Shown: positions 39,812-48,485 of the stretch, one piece after another
How positions within the stretch are numbered: position 1 is the stretch's first letter
How the letters are laid out: the number at the start of each line of letters is the position of its first letter
Assembly: GCF_013388295.1 (NCBI RefSeq)
Contig: NZ_CP058235.1
Location: 1,590,001-1,654,000, forward strand
DNA length: 64,000 nucleotides
Direction of reading: 5' to 3'
Origin: Bartonella alsatica
Lineage (GTDB): Bacteria; Pseudomonadota; Alphaproteobacteria; Rhizobiales; Rhizobiaceae
Made by a program: the position numbers and the translations under genes
Notes under the pieces: model-generated
Databases searched by the model: none
The model's input: only the letters and a program-made list of their open reading frames with translations
Told to the model about the DNA's origin: nothing

Positions 39812-40626
39812 TCAATATTCCAATCACAAGAATCAAAAATAAGAAAAAGTATTAAATAAAATATAATTATTTTATAAATATTATAAATTTTTTTTGATAT
39901 AAAATAAAAATATTTACTTTATTATTATTGAGTTATAATTATTATAAAGTAACAATTATTTATTTGCATTAATAAATAATTACATGTTATAATATAAATT
40001 TTAATTTTAGTTATGTATTAAGATATTTTTATATATATAATATATTAAATAATGTAGTAAATAATTTTTTATTAATAATTATTTATGATATAAATTAACC
40101 ATTTAAATTTTACTGTAATTAATATTTATTTATAAATAATAATATTTATACTTTGTAAGACTATTGTACATTATTAAAGTCGCACTCATATTGAAAAGTG
40201 AGAAAAAATATTTAAAGATATAAAAATGGGCAACTATATTTTTAGGAAATTGATATAATACCTAATTTCCAATAAATGTATTTTTTTATTGACTGAACTC
40301 AACAACGGAGCATCTACTGGTTTGTTTGTTATTTTCTGCGATTATATATTAATCCCATGTTACCGTTTTTATGTATTTCCTGCTCTTTTTATAATTTTGA
40401 AATATGTGTTCTTTCATGTTTTCGAAGTTATGATGCATTTTATGTTGAAATTCTTTCTTTCATTCAAACTCAAAATACAGAAAAGCCTGTATCTACAGTG
40501 ATGAGAAAAGAGAGAAAAGTATTGATAACTAAACCGAATAATAATATTTTTTTCGAAAGGTGTTGACCAAATGAAAAGTCAACCGTATGTTCCACTCACT
40601 TTCTACAAGAGAAATGGCTTGTGTGG
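39812..40626. other. very AT-rich region upstream of lexA
   Basis: 815 bases with no supported gene. From about 39840 to 40170 the DNA is almost entirely A and T with few G or C. The two overlapping frames after 40289 have Cys/Phe-rich translation unlike proteins. The lexA promoter and the leader of tRNA-Lys must lie here. Confidence 0.55.
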
Positions 40627-40702
40627 GAGCGCGTAGCTCAGCTGGTAGAGCAACTGACTTTTAATCAGTAGGTCCAGGGTTCGAATCCCTGCGCGCTCAC
40701 CA
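40627..40702 (+). tRNA. tRNA-Lys(TTT)
   Basis: A full cloverleaf of 76 bases including an encoded CCA. The acceptor stem GAGCGCG pairs with CGCGCTC (40692-40698). The D arm is GCTCAGCTGGTAGAGC. The anticodon stem CTGA(C)/(G)TCAG frames the loop with anticodon TTT, and the T arm is CAGGGTTCGAATCCCTG. A decayed integrase gene begins 61 bases past its 3' end, so the tRNA is the probable integration site of the island. Confidence 0.96.
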
Positions 40703-40762
40703 TATTTAAATAAAATCAATGGCTTATACAAAAGTTTTAGAATTTTTGTTTCTTTGATTTTG

Positions 40763-41819
40763 TTAGGTTATTTTCTGTATGTCTTGAACCTTTTTGAAGT
40801 TTTTCATTGATTCTATTGCTAAACGTTTTCTATCGGCTGTTTTAATATAAAGTGATGCCATGCTGTCTTCTATCCAACCGAAAAGTGCTTTAAGTTGTGA
40901 TACTGTAGCTCCTGCGTTTGCTGCACGTGTTGCTGCTAACTTTCGCAATTTATGTGCTGGTTTTTTATTTTAGCTGTATTACATGATTCGCGAAATATGG
41001 TACCAAAGCTTTCTTTAACAAGCTTATTTCTGCTTTTACCACAAATGAATGTTTCATCACCAATGGGACAAATTTCAAGTGTTGTGGCTAGTTCCGGTAA
41101 AATAAGAAGAAAAACATCAGTTTTAAATAGACTTTTTTCTGCTTTGAGATGAATGACGTTATCTTTGACGTCTTTCCAACCAGTGCGAACGGCATCACCA
41201 CGACGCAAGCCAGTATACAGAAGGACATTAATCCAAACACACTCGTGCGTGTCTAGCTGCCAGCAATGGTAGTAGTGGTCGATATTTTATTCTGACCAAG
41301 GTATAAAGCCTTCTGCATTAAAGGATTTTGGTGCTTTTATATTAAAAGTAGGATTTCTATTTAAAAGGGCATTATCAACCGCCCAATTGAAAAGATCATT
41401 TAAAGCCGTTAAGAAGTGTCTTGCTACTGTGGGTGTTGCACGTCTTCTTTCTACGGTATCAAGTATATGTTTTTTTCTATACTTTTATAAGCGCAATCAC
41501 CAATATATTTAGAAATATGGTTCAGAATTTTATACTTAACTTTTTATGTTGATTCTAATTGATTATGCCATTGCATGCTTTGTAAATACTGATGCCAATA
41601 ACCAATCGAAAGATCCTTCTGTAAGCTTGGTACGTTTTATAGTCTTCGAAGAGCCATTTGCGCTTGTTTAATAACCAGCGTATAATTGTCAATAAACCCT
41701 TGCGTTCCATAAGTTCCTTCAATCCGAAACCGTGGATCATGAACAATACGTACATACCATATAATTTTACCATGGCGTGTGCGCTTACGAACAAGATGTG
41801 GTGGACGACGTTTTGGCAT
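40763..41819 (-). pseudogene. tyrosine recombinase (integrase) pseudogene
   Basis: Three frames together spell a phage integrase of about 350 residues. The N-terminal part (41819 downward) reads MPKRRPPHLVRKRTRHGKII with YGTQGFIDNY. The middle part (to 40936) has RRGDAVRTGWKDV, which holds the first catalytic Arg. The last part (to 40763) has LRKLAATRAANAGATVSQLK and the nucleophile region ASLYIKTADRKRLA with the Tyr. Several frameshifts and stops separate the parts. It points toward the tRNA, as integrases at tRNA sites often do. Confidence 0.88.
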
Positions 41820-41821
41820 GG

Positions 41822-42062
41822 CTAAAATTTTATGTCATCAACAGGAGGGCAGGACGGGTTTGTACTATATTCTTCTTGTTCATTTTCAAGTGAAAAAAAT
41901 CATTGACGCTATAAACATTACTTGTTGTTGATACTATATTTATTGAGATGAATGAATAAGTTCCCTGTAGGCTTAATTTCTATTAATTCGCGTCCTTGTT
42001 TTTGCTTCTCTTAAAGCACGTGCAATAGCAGGTAGTGTTATGGTAGGAAGGTAGTATGCCAT
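41822..42062 (-). pseudogene. small phage protein upstream of integrase, frameshifted
   Basis: Three frames join to a protein of about 75 residues. MAYYLPTITLPAIARALREA starts at 42062. GRELIEIKPTGNLFIHLNKY follows in a second frame, and the third ends ENEQEEYSTNPSCPPVDDIK then F-stop. A small gene of this pattern sits just before the integrase in many rhizobial prophages. Its stop is two bases from the integrase start. Function is unknown. Confidence 0.55.
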
Positions 42063-42087
42063 GCCTATTCCCCTTATATTTGCATGC

Positions 42088-42108
42088 AATTCACCTATGA
42101 CGTGAATT
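42088..42108. repeat. operator-like inverted repeat in the island
   Basis: Perfect 7-base arms AATTCAC and GTGAATT with a 7-base spacer, lying between the yqaJ remnant and the small phage gene. Size and position suit a repressor site, but no binding protein survives in the island. Confidence 0.4.
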
Positions 42109-42165
42109 ACGCATTTATTAAAAGTTATTAGGAAAGAGTGGGGGTGCTGGGAGGAGAAAGCATCC

Positions 42166-42665
42166 CTATAACGTCAAGCGGCTTTTGTCAAAATTTTTTG
42201 CCTCTCTTGTTTCTATCTCCCCTACAAAGATTTCGACTGCTTGATTGATTTGTTCAATTTGTTTTTCGTCGCGGTTGACGCGTTTAATTTTCATTCTCAA
42301 ACTAGTAGATTTGCTACAAAGTTTGGAATATATCTAATGAAATGACACCATTTGCGTCCAGTACATGCCATTTGGAATTGCATTTGTGCGTGATATTCAG
42401 GCTTGATTTCATTATCCATAAAGAAACGTAGATGAGCTGTTGATTGTGGACATTTGACTTCAACTAAACCATCCTCTCCAATGAATCTATCAAGACTTGC
42501 ACCAGACATTTGGATTGTAGGATGTCGGATGAAACCACATTTTATGACTTCAGTGTCATAAATGAATTCATATTCTTTCAGTGCATTCTCTTCGTGTTCA
42601 ATGCCCCATTGCATAGCAGGCGTTGTATTAGATGGGCTTATTTTTCCTGTTAAATGCTCTGTCAT
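42166..42665 (-). pseudogene. YqaJ-type phage recombination nuclease, truncated and frameshifted
   Basis: The frame from 42665 reads MQWGIEHEENALKEYEFIYD, then GASLDRFIGEDGLVEVKCPQ with the Glu-x-Lys of the lambda-exonuclease fold, and QMQFQMACTGRKW. It stops at 42297. A shift into another frame restores the family's C terminus (LRMKIKRVNRDEKQIEQINQ) to a stop at 42166. The first 60-70 residues of the family are missing: the DNA upstream belongs to a gene on the other strand. The nuclease is therefore dead on two counts. Confidence 0.8.
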
Positions 42666-42692
42666 AAGCTTTTCCTTTCAAGTGGTCTCAAA

Positions 42693-42995
42693 AGCCAATT
42701 GGAAGCAGACACAAAGTCTACAGCGCTTGCGTATCTTTACACTCTTGAAGGTGTGAGTAGCTGGGTATTGCATACAGCAACAAAGAACGCTTTGAAACGA
42801 AAAGAAGAGGGATTAAATCCAACATTTATGCCGTCAACAGCAGATTTTTATCGTTATTGCGAAAAGCTTGAAAGCGATATTCGCTTTCGTGCAGATCGTC
42901 TTCTAAAGAACCTTGAAAAGCCTGAAAGAACGGAAAAAGCACAAGAGGCACCGTTAACATCAGTCCGCTTGGAAAAGCTTCAAAGAGGTCTTTAA
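42693..42995 (+). pseudogene. 5'-truncated phage-type hypothetical gene
   Basis: About 100 protein-like residues: SQLEADTKSTALAYLYTLEG, WVLHTATKNALKRKEEGLNP and TFMPSTADFYRYCEKLESDI. The pattern of a helical region followed by (N/E)xxFMPS(T/P)AE resembles small replication-module proteins of rhizobial prophages, but I cannot name the family. The open frame runs back to 42654, where it is antisense to the yqaJ remnant, so the true N terminus is lost at the junction near 42670-42693. Confidence 0.5.
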
Positions 42996-43157
42996 GAAGT
43001 TTTAAAGGACATTGAAGGAAAACAGCAAAATAGTGAGAAGTGCTGATCATTTTATGATTGGATATGCATTTAAATCGACAAAAAGGCACCGTACAGAGCG
43101 ATTTAAAGATTTTACGATAAAACTATTTGAAATACAAACTACCCTGTACGGTCAAAT

Positions 43158-43503
43158 TTGAGGCAAATAAACCAGTTGGTAAAATTATGGACTAAAAGCA
43201 TGAGAATATTAAAAGATCTGTTCTTAAAAAACCGTAAACAGCTAATACAAAAAAGTTTGTTGCAACAGCTGTTTGTTATGTCCTTCGGGGAGATGGAGAA
43301 GCCGAATATTTTTACAATCTCTGACGAATACGAAGATAGTAGGAGAGAGTGTGAAAAGTTTGATGGCGATCGATATTACACCATACCAGAAAAGGCAGAT
43401 TTTAGTGCAAAAGCCTAAGTAAAAGCGTGGGTTTACGGTGGTAATGTTCCTAAAAGTATTCTGTATTATGAGTCCCTCATAAATGAAATAAACAAAACAT
43501 CAA
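43158..43503 (+). pseudogene. degraded unidentified phage-type gene
   Basis: Protein-like pieces lie in more than one frame. One gives TANTKKFVATAVCYVLRGDG then EAEYFYNL. Another gives DGDRYYTIPEKADFSAKA, a stop, then VKAWVYGGNVPKSILYYESL. The pieces look like one gene cut by stops and shifts, but the family is not recognised. Confidence 0.4.
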
Positions 43504-43528
43504 AAAATCATTGAAAAGGCGTGTAACA

Positions 43529-44330
43529 ATGACTCATGTCTGCTCACCATTGAGATATCCAGGTGGTAAAGCTATACTCTATGAAAAAGTCAAAGAGATA
43601 TTTGAAAAAAATGCATTAAATGGATATTCTTATAGGGAGCCTTTTGCTGATGGATGTGAGCTTGCTCTAAAGCTTCTTTTAAAGAATAATGTTAAAGATA
43701 TTCACATTAACGATATTGATCCATTTATTTGGAGCTTTTGGTATTGTATCTTGCACAAAATCGAAGAATTAATAGAAAAAATTAATACAACGACCGTTAG
43801 CTTAGAAGAATGGTATAAACAATTCTTCTGAAGACGCAAATGTGCTTAGCGTAGGATTTGCTACACTCTTTTTGAATCGTACGAATAGTTCTGGAATTAT
43901 TAAAAATGCTGGTCCAATTGGAGAAAAAGGACAAGACAATAATTATAAAATAGATTACTGATTTAATAAAGAGAATATAATTGAACGCATTCTTCGCATA
44001 AGTTTAGAAAAAGATAGGATAAATTGAACACGGTTAGATGCACGAGAGTTTTTGCTACACTATGGGACAGATAAGGATGAAAACATCTTCTTTTATATGG
44101 ACCTTCCTTATTTTAAAAAAGGAAAAGGACTTTACACTTGGTTTTACAAAGCTAATGATCACTACAATTTAGAGAATGTCATCTCCCAACATGTGACGGC
44201 ACCTTGGCTAATTACTTATGACAACGTTGGAGAAATTAAATCTTTTATAGGCAAGATCCTTCAATAGAATTTAGCTTACAATATACTCTAAAGGCAAGCT
44301 ACCGAACTGATGTTTTTTTCACCTAAAATC
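43529..44330 (+). pseudogene. D12-class DNA adenine methylase pseudogene
   Basis: MTHVCSPLRYPGGKAILYEK carries the SAM-binding motif of Dam-type (D12) methylases, followed by YREPFADGCELALKLL and INDIDPFIWSFWYCIL. After a shift at about 43830 the text continues FATLFLNRTNSSGIIKNAGP, then a stop. A later piece has IFFYMDLPYFKKGKGLY, the catalytic DPPY motif altered to DLPY. It shifts again at the 3' end (IEFSLQYTLKASYRTDVFF). At least three lesions make it inactive. It was probably a phage methylase; its target site cannot be inferred. Confidence 0.82.
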
Positions 44331-44415
44331 AAAATACCTCAATTTTCAGAAAAAATATAGGTTCACTTCTCAAAGCAGCTTGATTACAGATTGCATTAAT
44401 AGGAGCTTTAATCGA

Positions 44416-44751
44416 ATGCTTACATCATTTGACAAAGCCTTACGAAAACTCCTATTGATCGGACAGAACGTTTATTAGATATAGCTAAGAAATTAGGCGT
44501 ATCTATAGCGTTTTTATCTTCTGTAGAAATTAGTAAGAAATCCGTTCCAGTAGGAAAGGAAGAAAAAATCATAGAGTTTTATGGCTTAGATAAAGCTATT
44601 GGCTTCTCTCTTAAAGAAAGCAGCCAATATGTGTCGTAAGAGTTTCACAATCAAACCTTCTACTCAGTTGCAACACGAAACTGTTATTGCGTTTATGAGA
44701 CTTTTAAATGGACTACACCAAGATGCTTTAGCAGATTTCAAAAAAAATTAG
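44416..44751 (+). pseudogene. XRE-family repressor pseudogene
   Basis: Three frames combine to a helix-turn-helix regulator of about 110 residues: MLTSFDKALRKL, then ERLLDIAKKLGVSIAFLSSV and EISKKSVPVGKEEKIIEFYG. A last frame has MCRKSFTIKPSTQLQHETVI then AFMRLLNGLHQDALADFKKN. Length and layout suit a phage or toxin-antitoxin type repressor. Two frameshifts disable it. Confidence 0.7.
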
Positions 44752-44875
44752 AAACATTGTGCAAAGCATGCTTTACAGAGTAATATTAGAAATATTCCCT
44801 AACCTTTATTTTCAAATCCCGCACCTTAAAAAAACATATATAAAATCAGTATGTTATATTTATATACAAGGCACC

Positions 44876-44950
<75 letters not shown>

Positions 44951-45047
44951 ATTTAATGACGTTGCATACACCACATAGAATTACAAACGTCAATGCCTAA
45001 TTTAATTTTTTATTTAATCAGACAGGAATAACTTGGAACAATATCCT

Positions 45048-45410
45048 TTAAGCAGCTATAAGTATTTTTTCAACCTCATTCACAAGCTCACGCAAATGAA
45101 ACGGTTTAGAAAGTACTTTTGCATCAGGAGGGGCATCGCTATTTGGATTAAGTGCAACTGCTGCAAATCCTGTAATAAACATTACGCGTAAATCAGGATC
45201 AATTTCAGTAGCACGTCGTGCTAGTTCAATTCCATCCATTTCTGGCATTACAATATCAGTAAGAAGAAGGGAAAATGGTTCTTCTTGTAAACGTTCATAT
45301 GCGCTAGCTCCATTATCGAAATCGGCGACTTCATAGCCAGCACGTTCTAAGGCTTTTGCTAAAAAGCGGCGCATATCGTTATCATCTTCTGCAAGCAGGA
45401 TTCGTTTCAT
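45048..45410 (-). CDS. cpdR: CpdR-type single-domain response regulator
   Basis: A 120-residue receiver domain with no output domain. ILLAEDDNDMRRFLAKALER gives the acidic pocket, D52 in LLLTDIVMPEMDG is the phosphorylation site, and the Lys is in VLSKPFHLRELVNEVE. In alphaproteobacteria CpdR, when not phosphorylated, helps ClpXP degrade cell-cycle proteins, and the CckA-ChpT relay phosphorylates it. The C terminus ends in ILIAA; a final Ala-Ala is a ClpXP-type degron. It is monocistronic. Confidence 0.9.
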   Translation of the reverse strand: MKRILLAEDDNDMRRFLAKALERAGYEVADFDNGASAYERLQEEPFSLLLTDIVMPEMDGIELARRATEIDPDLRVMFITGFAAVALNPNSDAPPDAKVLSKPFHLRELVNEVEKILIAA

Positions 45411-46204
45411 GATTATGTTCCAATGGCTCCATCGTCAGAGTTTTTTGCCACATCAGTTATACAATATAGAGTATTTATATGAAAGATGATAAAATGCTCA
45501 TAATTGGAATGAATGGCAAAATGGTTAATTCTTACATTTTTATCAAGAATACAGCATATTAGTTGTGAGTTAGTTAAATTCGAAATGTATGTGATATGTA
45601 AAGGAGAGAGCCGTGTCTGAATTTAAGTGCGATCAATTACGGTTTCTGCTTCTTTTAAATCTTTTGTTGGTCAAAGTTCCTTATGAAAAAGGGAGGGGAA
45701 TATGATTTTAGAGACTGCCTATATTGAAAAATTAGAGAAAACTTGTGTTGATTATCTGTTTTTTATTTTGAGAAGATAGAACAAAGTAAAGTTTTTATTT
45801 CCTTTCCGCATAGTTTGATGGATATATTGCATTTGCAAAAAATCGCATGCACTTATTTACAAGTTTCAGTAACTCAATAAAAACCGTTCTTATTTCTTTA
45901 AAATAATGTAAAAAAGAATTTAATAATAAGAAATACAGTTTGAGGTTTTATTAAGAATATTATATCGTATCATTTTAAGGTTTGTCCTATGGATTACTTT
46001 CATTATTTGTAAATTGATGTTATTTTACAGAACAATATTTCAAATAACCATTTTGTTTCCAGCTCTGCAGTAAGACCTTTTGGAGTTCTTAACCGCGCAA
46101 ACGAAATCTTATAAAAAATTTCATGGACAAAGTGCTCGTATTTCTACTTTTAAAATCAGCACATTTTGCATTGTGACATTAAATTATGGTTTTATTGAGA
46201 AATA
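45411..46204. other. gene-poor spacer
   Basis: 794 bases between cpdR and the hydrolase-like gene. Short frames only; no RNA gene, hairpin or recognisable remnant was found. Confidence 0.5.
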
Positions 46205-47122
46205 TTACCTTATAGATATGTCAGAGGAAATAAATGCATCAAATGCAGCCCAGAACTGTTTATTGTAACCTTCTTCATGCATGATTGTATCAAGTTCAGC
46301 ACCTGTAATGGTGATACTGTCTGTCAAACATGTATGTTGGCATAATTGTCGTACCTCAATGTTGTTTGCAATATTGTTTTGATTGGCTAAGATAAACAGT
46401 GTTGGAATTTTTAAATGCCCCTGGCGTATATTTTCTTTCATAAAATCTATGGCATTAAGTACCGATGCTAGCCATTGGCATGTTGGTGGCTTGATAGAGG
46501 AAAAAGCTGCTTTATTAGTGCGCCTCAATTGCGTACTGTTTTGTTTCATTTGTTTGAGCTTTTTCCTACCTTTAGTTGGTAAGAAGCCAAGGCCTATATC
46601 AGAAAGAAGTTGTGTTAATTTATGTTGAAAGCCATTTGTTTTATTACCAAAAGGAGCGAAAAGAGGAGAAACGCAGAGCATTTTATTGAACCGACGGTTA
46701 AGGAGATCCAATCCGCTAAGTGCTATCAATCCACCTATTCCATAAGCTAACATATAGTAAGGTGGTGGACAAACAGGATAAACTATTTTTTTAAGAAATT
46801 CATCTAGGTCATTAATATGATCATTAATATTGAAATAATTATTTCGAATCTTTTTTTTTGCATTGAATGGTACTTTTTCTCGACCAAACCAGTCAAATAT
46901 TGCTGTATGAAAACCCCGTTTAGAAAGTTCATTCATTGGTAAAAAATATTCTTCTAAGGTGTTTGCATAGCTTTCTAGAATAATGATTGTTCCCTTGGAT
47001 TTTTCTATTTCGGGAGATGTTATCGCAAAACGAATTTCGCGATCCATGGCTATTTTAAGGTAGCTATTACGGATATTGGTAGGAGTAGAATCCCAATTTT
47101 GTGGATAAAGAGTTTTTTCCAA
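46205..47122 (-). CDS. PldB-like alpha/beta hydrolase with lost catalytic residues
   Basis: A 305-residue protein that follows lysophospholipase L2-like hydrolases along its length (FHTAIFDWFGRE, DHINDLDEFL, SPLFAPFGNK, QFWAAFDAFI). The nucleophile elbow, normally HSMGG, reads Y127-G128-I-G-G, so the Ser is Gly. The acid position (GRDRVV in relatives) reads N247-Q-N249-N-I, giving Asn. The His position (GARHEI) reads G-A-E-L277-D, giving Leu. With the whole triad lost it cannot be a classical serine hydrolase, yet the frame is intact and full length. The relatives' motifs are from memory. It may be a binding protein or a young pseudogene. Confidence 0.8.
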   Translation of the reverse strand: MEKTLYPQNWDSTPTNIRNSYLKIAMDREIRFAITSPEIEKSKGTIIILESYANTLEEYFLPMNELSKRGFHTAIFDWFGREKVPFNAKKKIRNNYFNINDHINDLDEFLKKIVYPVCPPPYYMLAYGIGGLIALSGLDLLNRRFNKMLCVSPLFAPFGNKTNGFQHKLTQLLSDIGLGFLPTKGRKKLKQMKQNSTQLRRTNKAAFSSIKPPTCQWLASVLNAIDFMKENIRQGHLKIPTLFILANQNNIANNIEVRQLCQHTCLTDSITITGAELDTIMHEEGYNKQFWAAFDAFISSDISIR

Positions 47123-47339
47123 TTGACATCCTTTGCAGTGTATTTTGCAACTTAGTGCAAGGTGAGATAACGAGAAGTCTAATGTTTATGTAATGGTAAA
47201 GAAGAGTTAAGAAACAGTTATATCGCTTTTTACGTATTTGTATGAATTCAAGCATGAAAGAGTTGAAATAAGATAGAACGATTACCAGATAAATAGTGCA
47301 GTCGCTATAATGGGACTGTGGATTCACGGGAAAATTTGC

Positions 47340-47400
47340 CATTTGGAAATTTTGTGAGTCAATTATAAATTTATAGTCGCTCTAAAGGAGGGCAATGTTT
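47340..47400 (+). promoter_or_regulatory. ROSE-like RNA thermometer candidate before hsp20
   Basis: The leader ends TCGCTCTAAAGGAGGGCAATGTTTATG. TCGCT (47377-47381) fits the UYGCU element of ROSE thermometers and can pair with the Shine-Dalgarno stretch GGAGGGC. That short hairpin would hide the binding site at low temperature and open on heating. Rhizobial small heat-shock genes often use such elements. Pairing was done by eye only. Confidence 0.5.
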
Positions 47401-47859
47401 ATGCGTCAAGTAGATTTTTCACCATTTTATCGTTCCACAGTAGGTTTTGATCATCTTTTTAACTGGTTTGATTCCAGGACACAACCCGATGATGTCTCTT
47501 CTTATCCACCATATAATATTGAACGTTTAACAGAAGATTCTTATAGAATTTCTATGGCTGTTGCTGGTTTTTCTCAAAATGAAATCGATATCGAAACGCA
47601 TTGTAATCAACTGATCATTAAGGGTGAAAGAAAGCCTGAAAACGATGAGGAAGAACGGGAATTTCTTTATCGAGGTATTGCTTCGCGCGTTTTTGAGCGG
47701 CGTTTTCATTTGGCTGATCATGTTAAGGTTATTGGTGCAGAACTTGCTGATGGCCTTCTTCATATTCAACTTAAAAGGGAAATGCCTGCGGAGCTAAAAC
47801 CTAAAAAAATAATTGTGCAGACATCATCATCTGCTATGAAAAATGATACCAGTTCATAA
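47401..47859 (+). CDS. small heat-shock protein Hsp20 (IbpA-like)
   Basis: A 152-residue alpha-crystallin chaperone that binds unfolding proteins. The N-terminal part is MRQVDFSPFYRSTVGFDHLF. The crystallin domain has YNIERLTEDSYRISMAVAGF, IKGERK, FLYRGIASRVFERRFHLADH and LADGLLHIQLKRE, with a C-terminal KPKKIIV tail (the I-x-I type anchor). I prefer ATG 47401 over 47395: it gives the family N terminus and an eight-base distance from GGAGGG. Expression is probably under the leader described separately. Confidence 0.94.
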   Translation: MRQVDFSPFYRSTVGFDHLFNWFDSRTQPDDVSSYPPYNIERLTEDSYRISMAVAGFSQNEIDIETHCNQLIIKGERKPENDEEEREFLYRGIASRVFERRFHLADHVKVIGAELADGLLHIQLKREMPAELKPKKIIVQTSSSAMKNDTSS

Positions 47860-48408
47860 TAGCCGTAACGCAAATTTATAGGCTAAGAAAGATGAATTAT
47901 TGTTGATAACGAAGCAACGCGCGATAAAGGTTTCGCGTTGCTTTGTATCTTTTATCAAAAGAAAGCCTTTTTTAATAAAAATTGTTCTTCTATTTTTATT
48001 TAAATAATTATGCTATCATATATTACTGTAAGTTAAGGCAATGGAGTAGATTTTTGAAACTTCATATCTGCATAATGGAAAAATAATTTAATTGTAGTTT
48101 GGATAAGATTTTATACTAAGTGGGAAAGAGGTGGGATTAGGTAGGAATACGTGATAATTCATTGTTTTTATGTCTATTTTTTATCAGTAAGTGCTTATTT
48201 ATCGAAATGGATTTTGATATATCACAATCGAGAAAAGAGCAAAAAATTGCAAGAATCAGAATTTGATAGCAAAAAAGGTAAAAGGTTTTTGAAGATCCTT
48301 TAAGACTCCCCTTTAAAATTCTGTAAAAAAATAAATTAGTACAAAATCTAATGATAAGCTACAGAGTTACACTACAATAGTAGCAAGCTATCCTACAACT
48401 GAAAAAAG
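47860..48408. other. spacer with the hsp20 terminator
   Basis: 549 bases between hsp20 and tRNA-Pro. The terminator at 47911-47947 is the only structure found. Confidence 0.5.
47911..47947 (+). terminator. terminator after hsp20
   Basis: AAGCAACGCG (47912-47921) pairs perfectly with CGCGTTGCTT (47934-47943) around a 12-base loop, followed by TTGTATCTTTT. It sits 52 bases past the hsp20 stop. Confidence 0.75.
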
Positions 48409-48485
48409 TGGTCGGAGCGGCGGGATTTGAACCCACGCCCCCTTGACCCCCAGTCAAGTGCGCTACCAGGCTGCGCTACGCTCCG
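48409..48485 (-). tRNA. tRNA-Pro(GGG)
   Basis: A 77-base cloverleaf with encoded CCA. The acceptor CGGAGCG pairs with CGCTCCG. The D arm is GCGCAGCCTGGTAGCGC. The anticodon arm CTTGA-CTGGGGG-TCAAG gives anticodon GGG, and the T arm is CGTGGGTTCAAATCCCG. Confidence 0.96.

Larger units (their letters stand above)
40680..44825. mobile_element. decayed prophage or integrative island at tRNA-Lys
   Basis: The stretch between tRNA-Lys and tRNA-Val holds only broken phage-type genes. In order they are a tyrosine integrase, a small phage protein and a YqaJ-type nuclease on the minus strand; then an unidentified phage-like fragment, another fragment, an adenine methylase and an XRE repressor on the plus strand. 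All carry stops or frameshifts. A weak match to the tRNA 3' end (TTCAAATCCCGCACC, 44811-44825) may be the right attachment relic. The ends are inferred, and the element can no longer move by itself. Confidence 0.75.

Noticed and set aside
40289..40566. Two overlapping 70-codon frames before tRNA-Lys
   Set aside because: Both are Phe/Cys/Ile-rich, as expected from AT-rich noncoding DNA, and neither resembles a protein family.
40703..44875. CRISPR array or intact defence system in the accessory region
   Set aside because: No spaced direct repeats occur, and every recognisable gene in the island is disrupted.
46080..46268. 62-codon frame upstream of and antisense to the 46 kb hydrolase end
   Set aside because: Overlaps the real gene and has no protein-like features or ribosome binding site.
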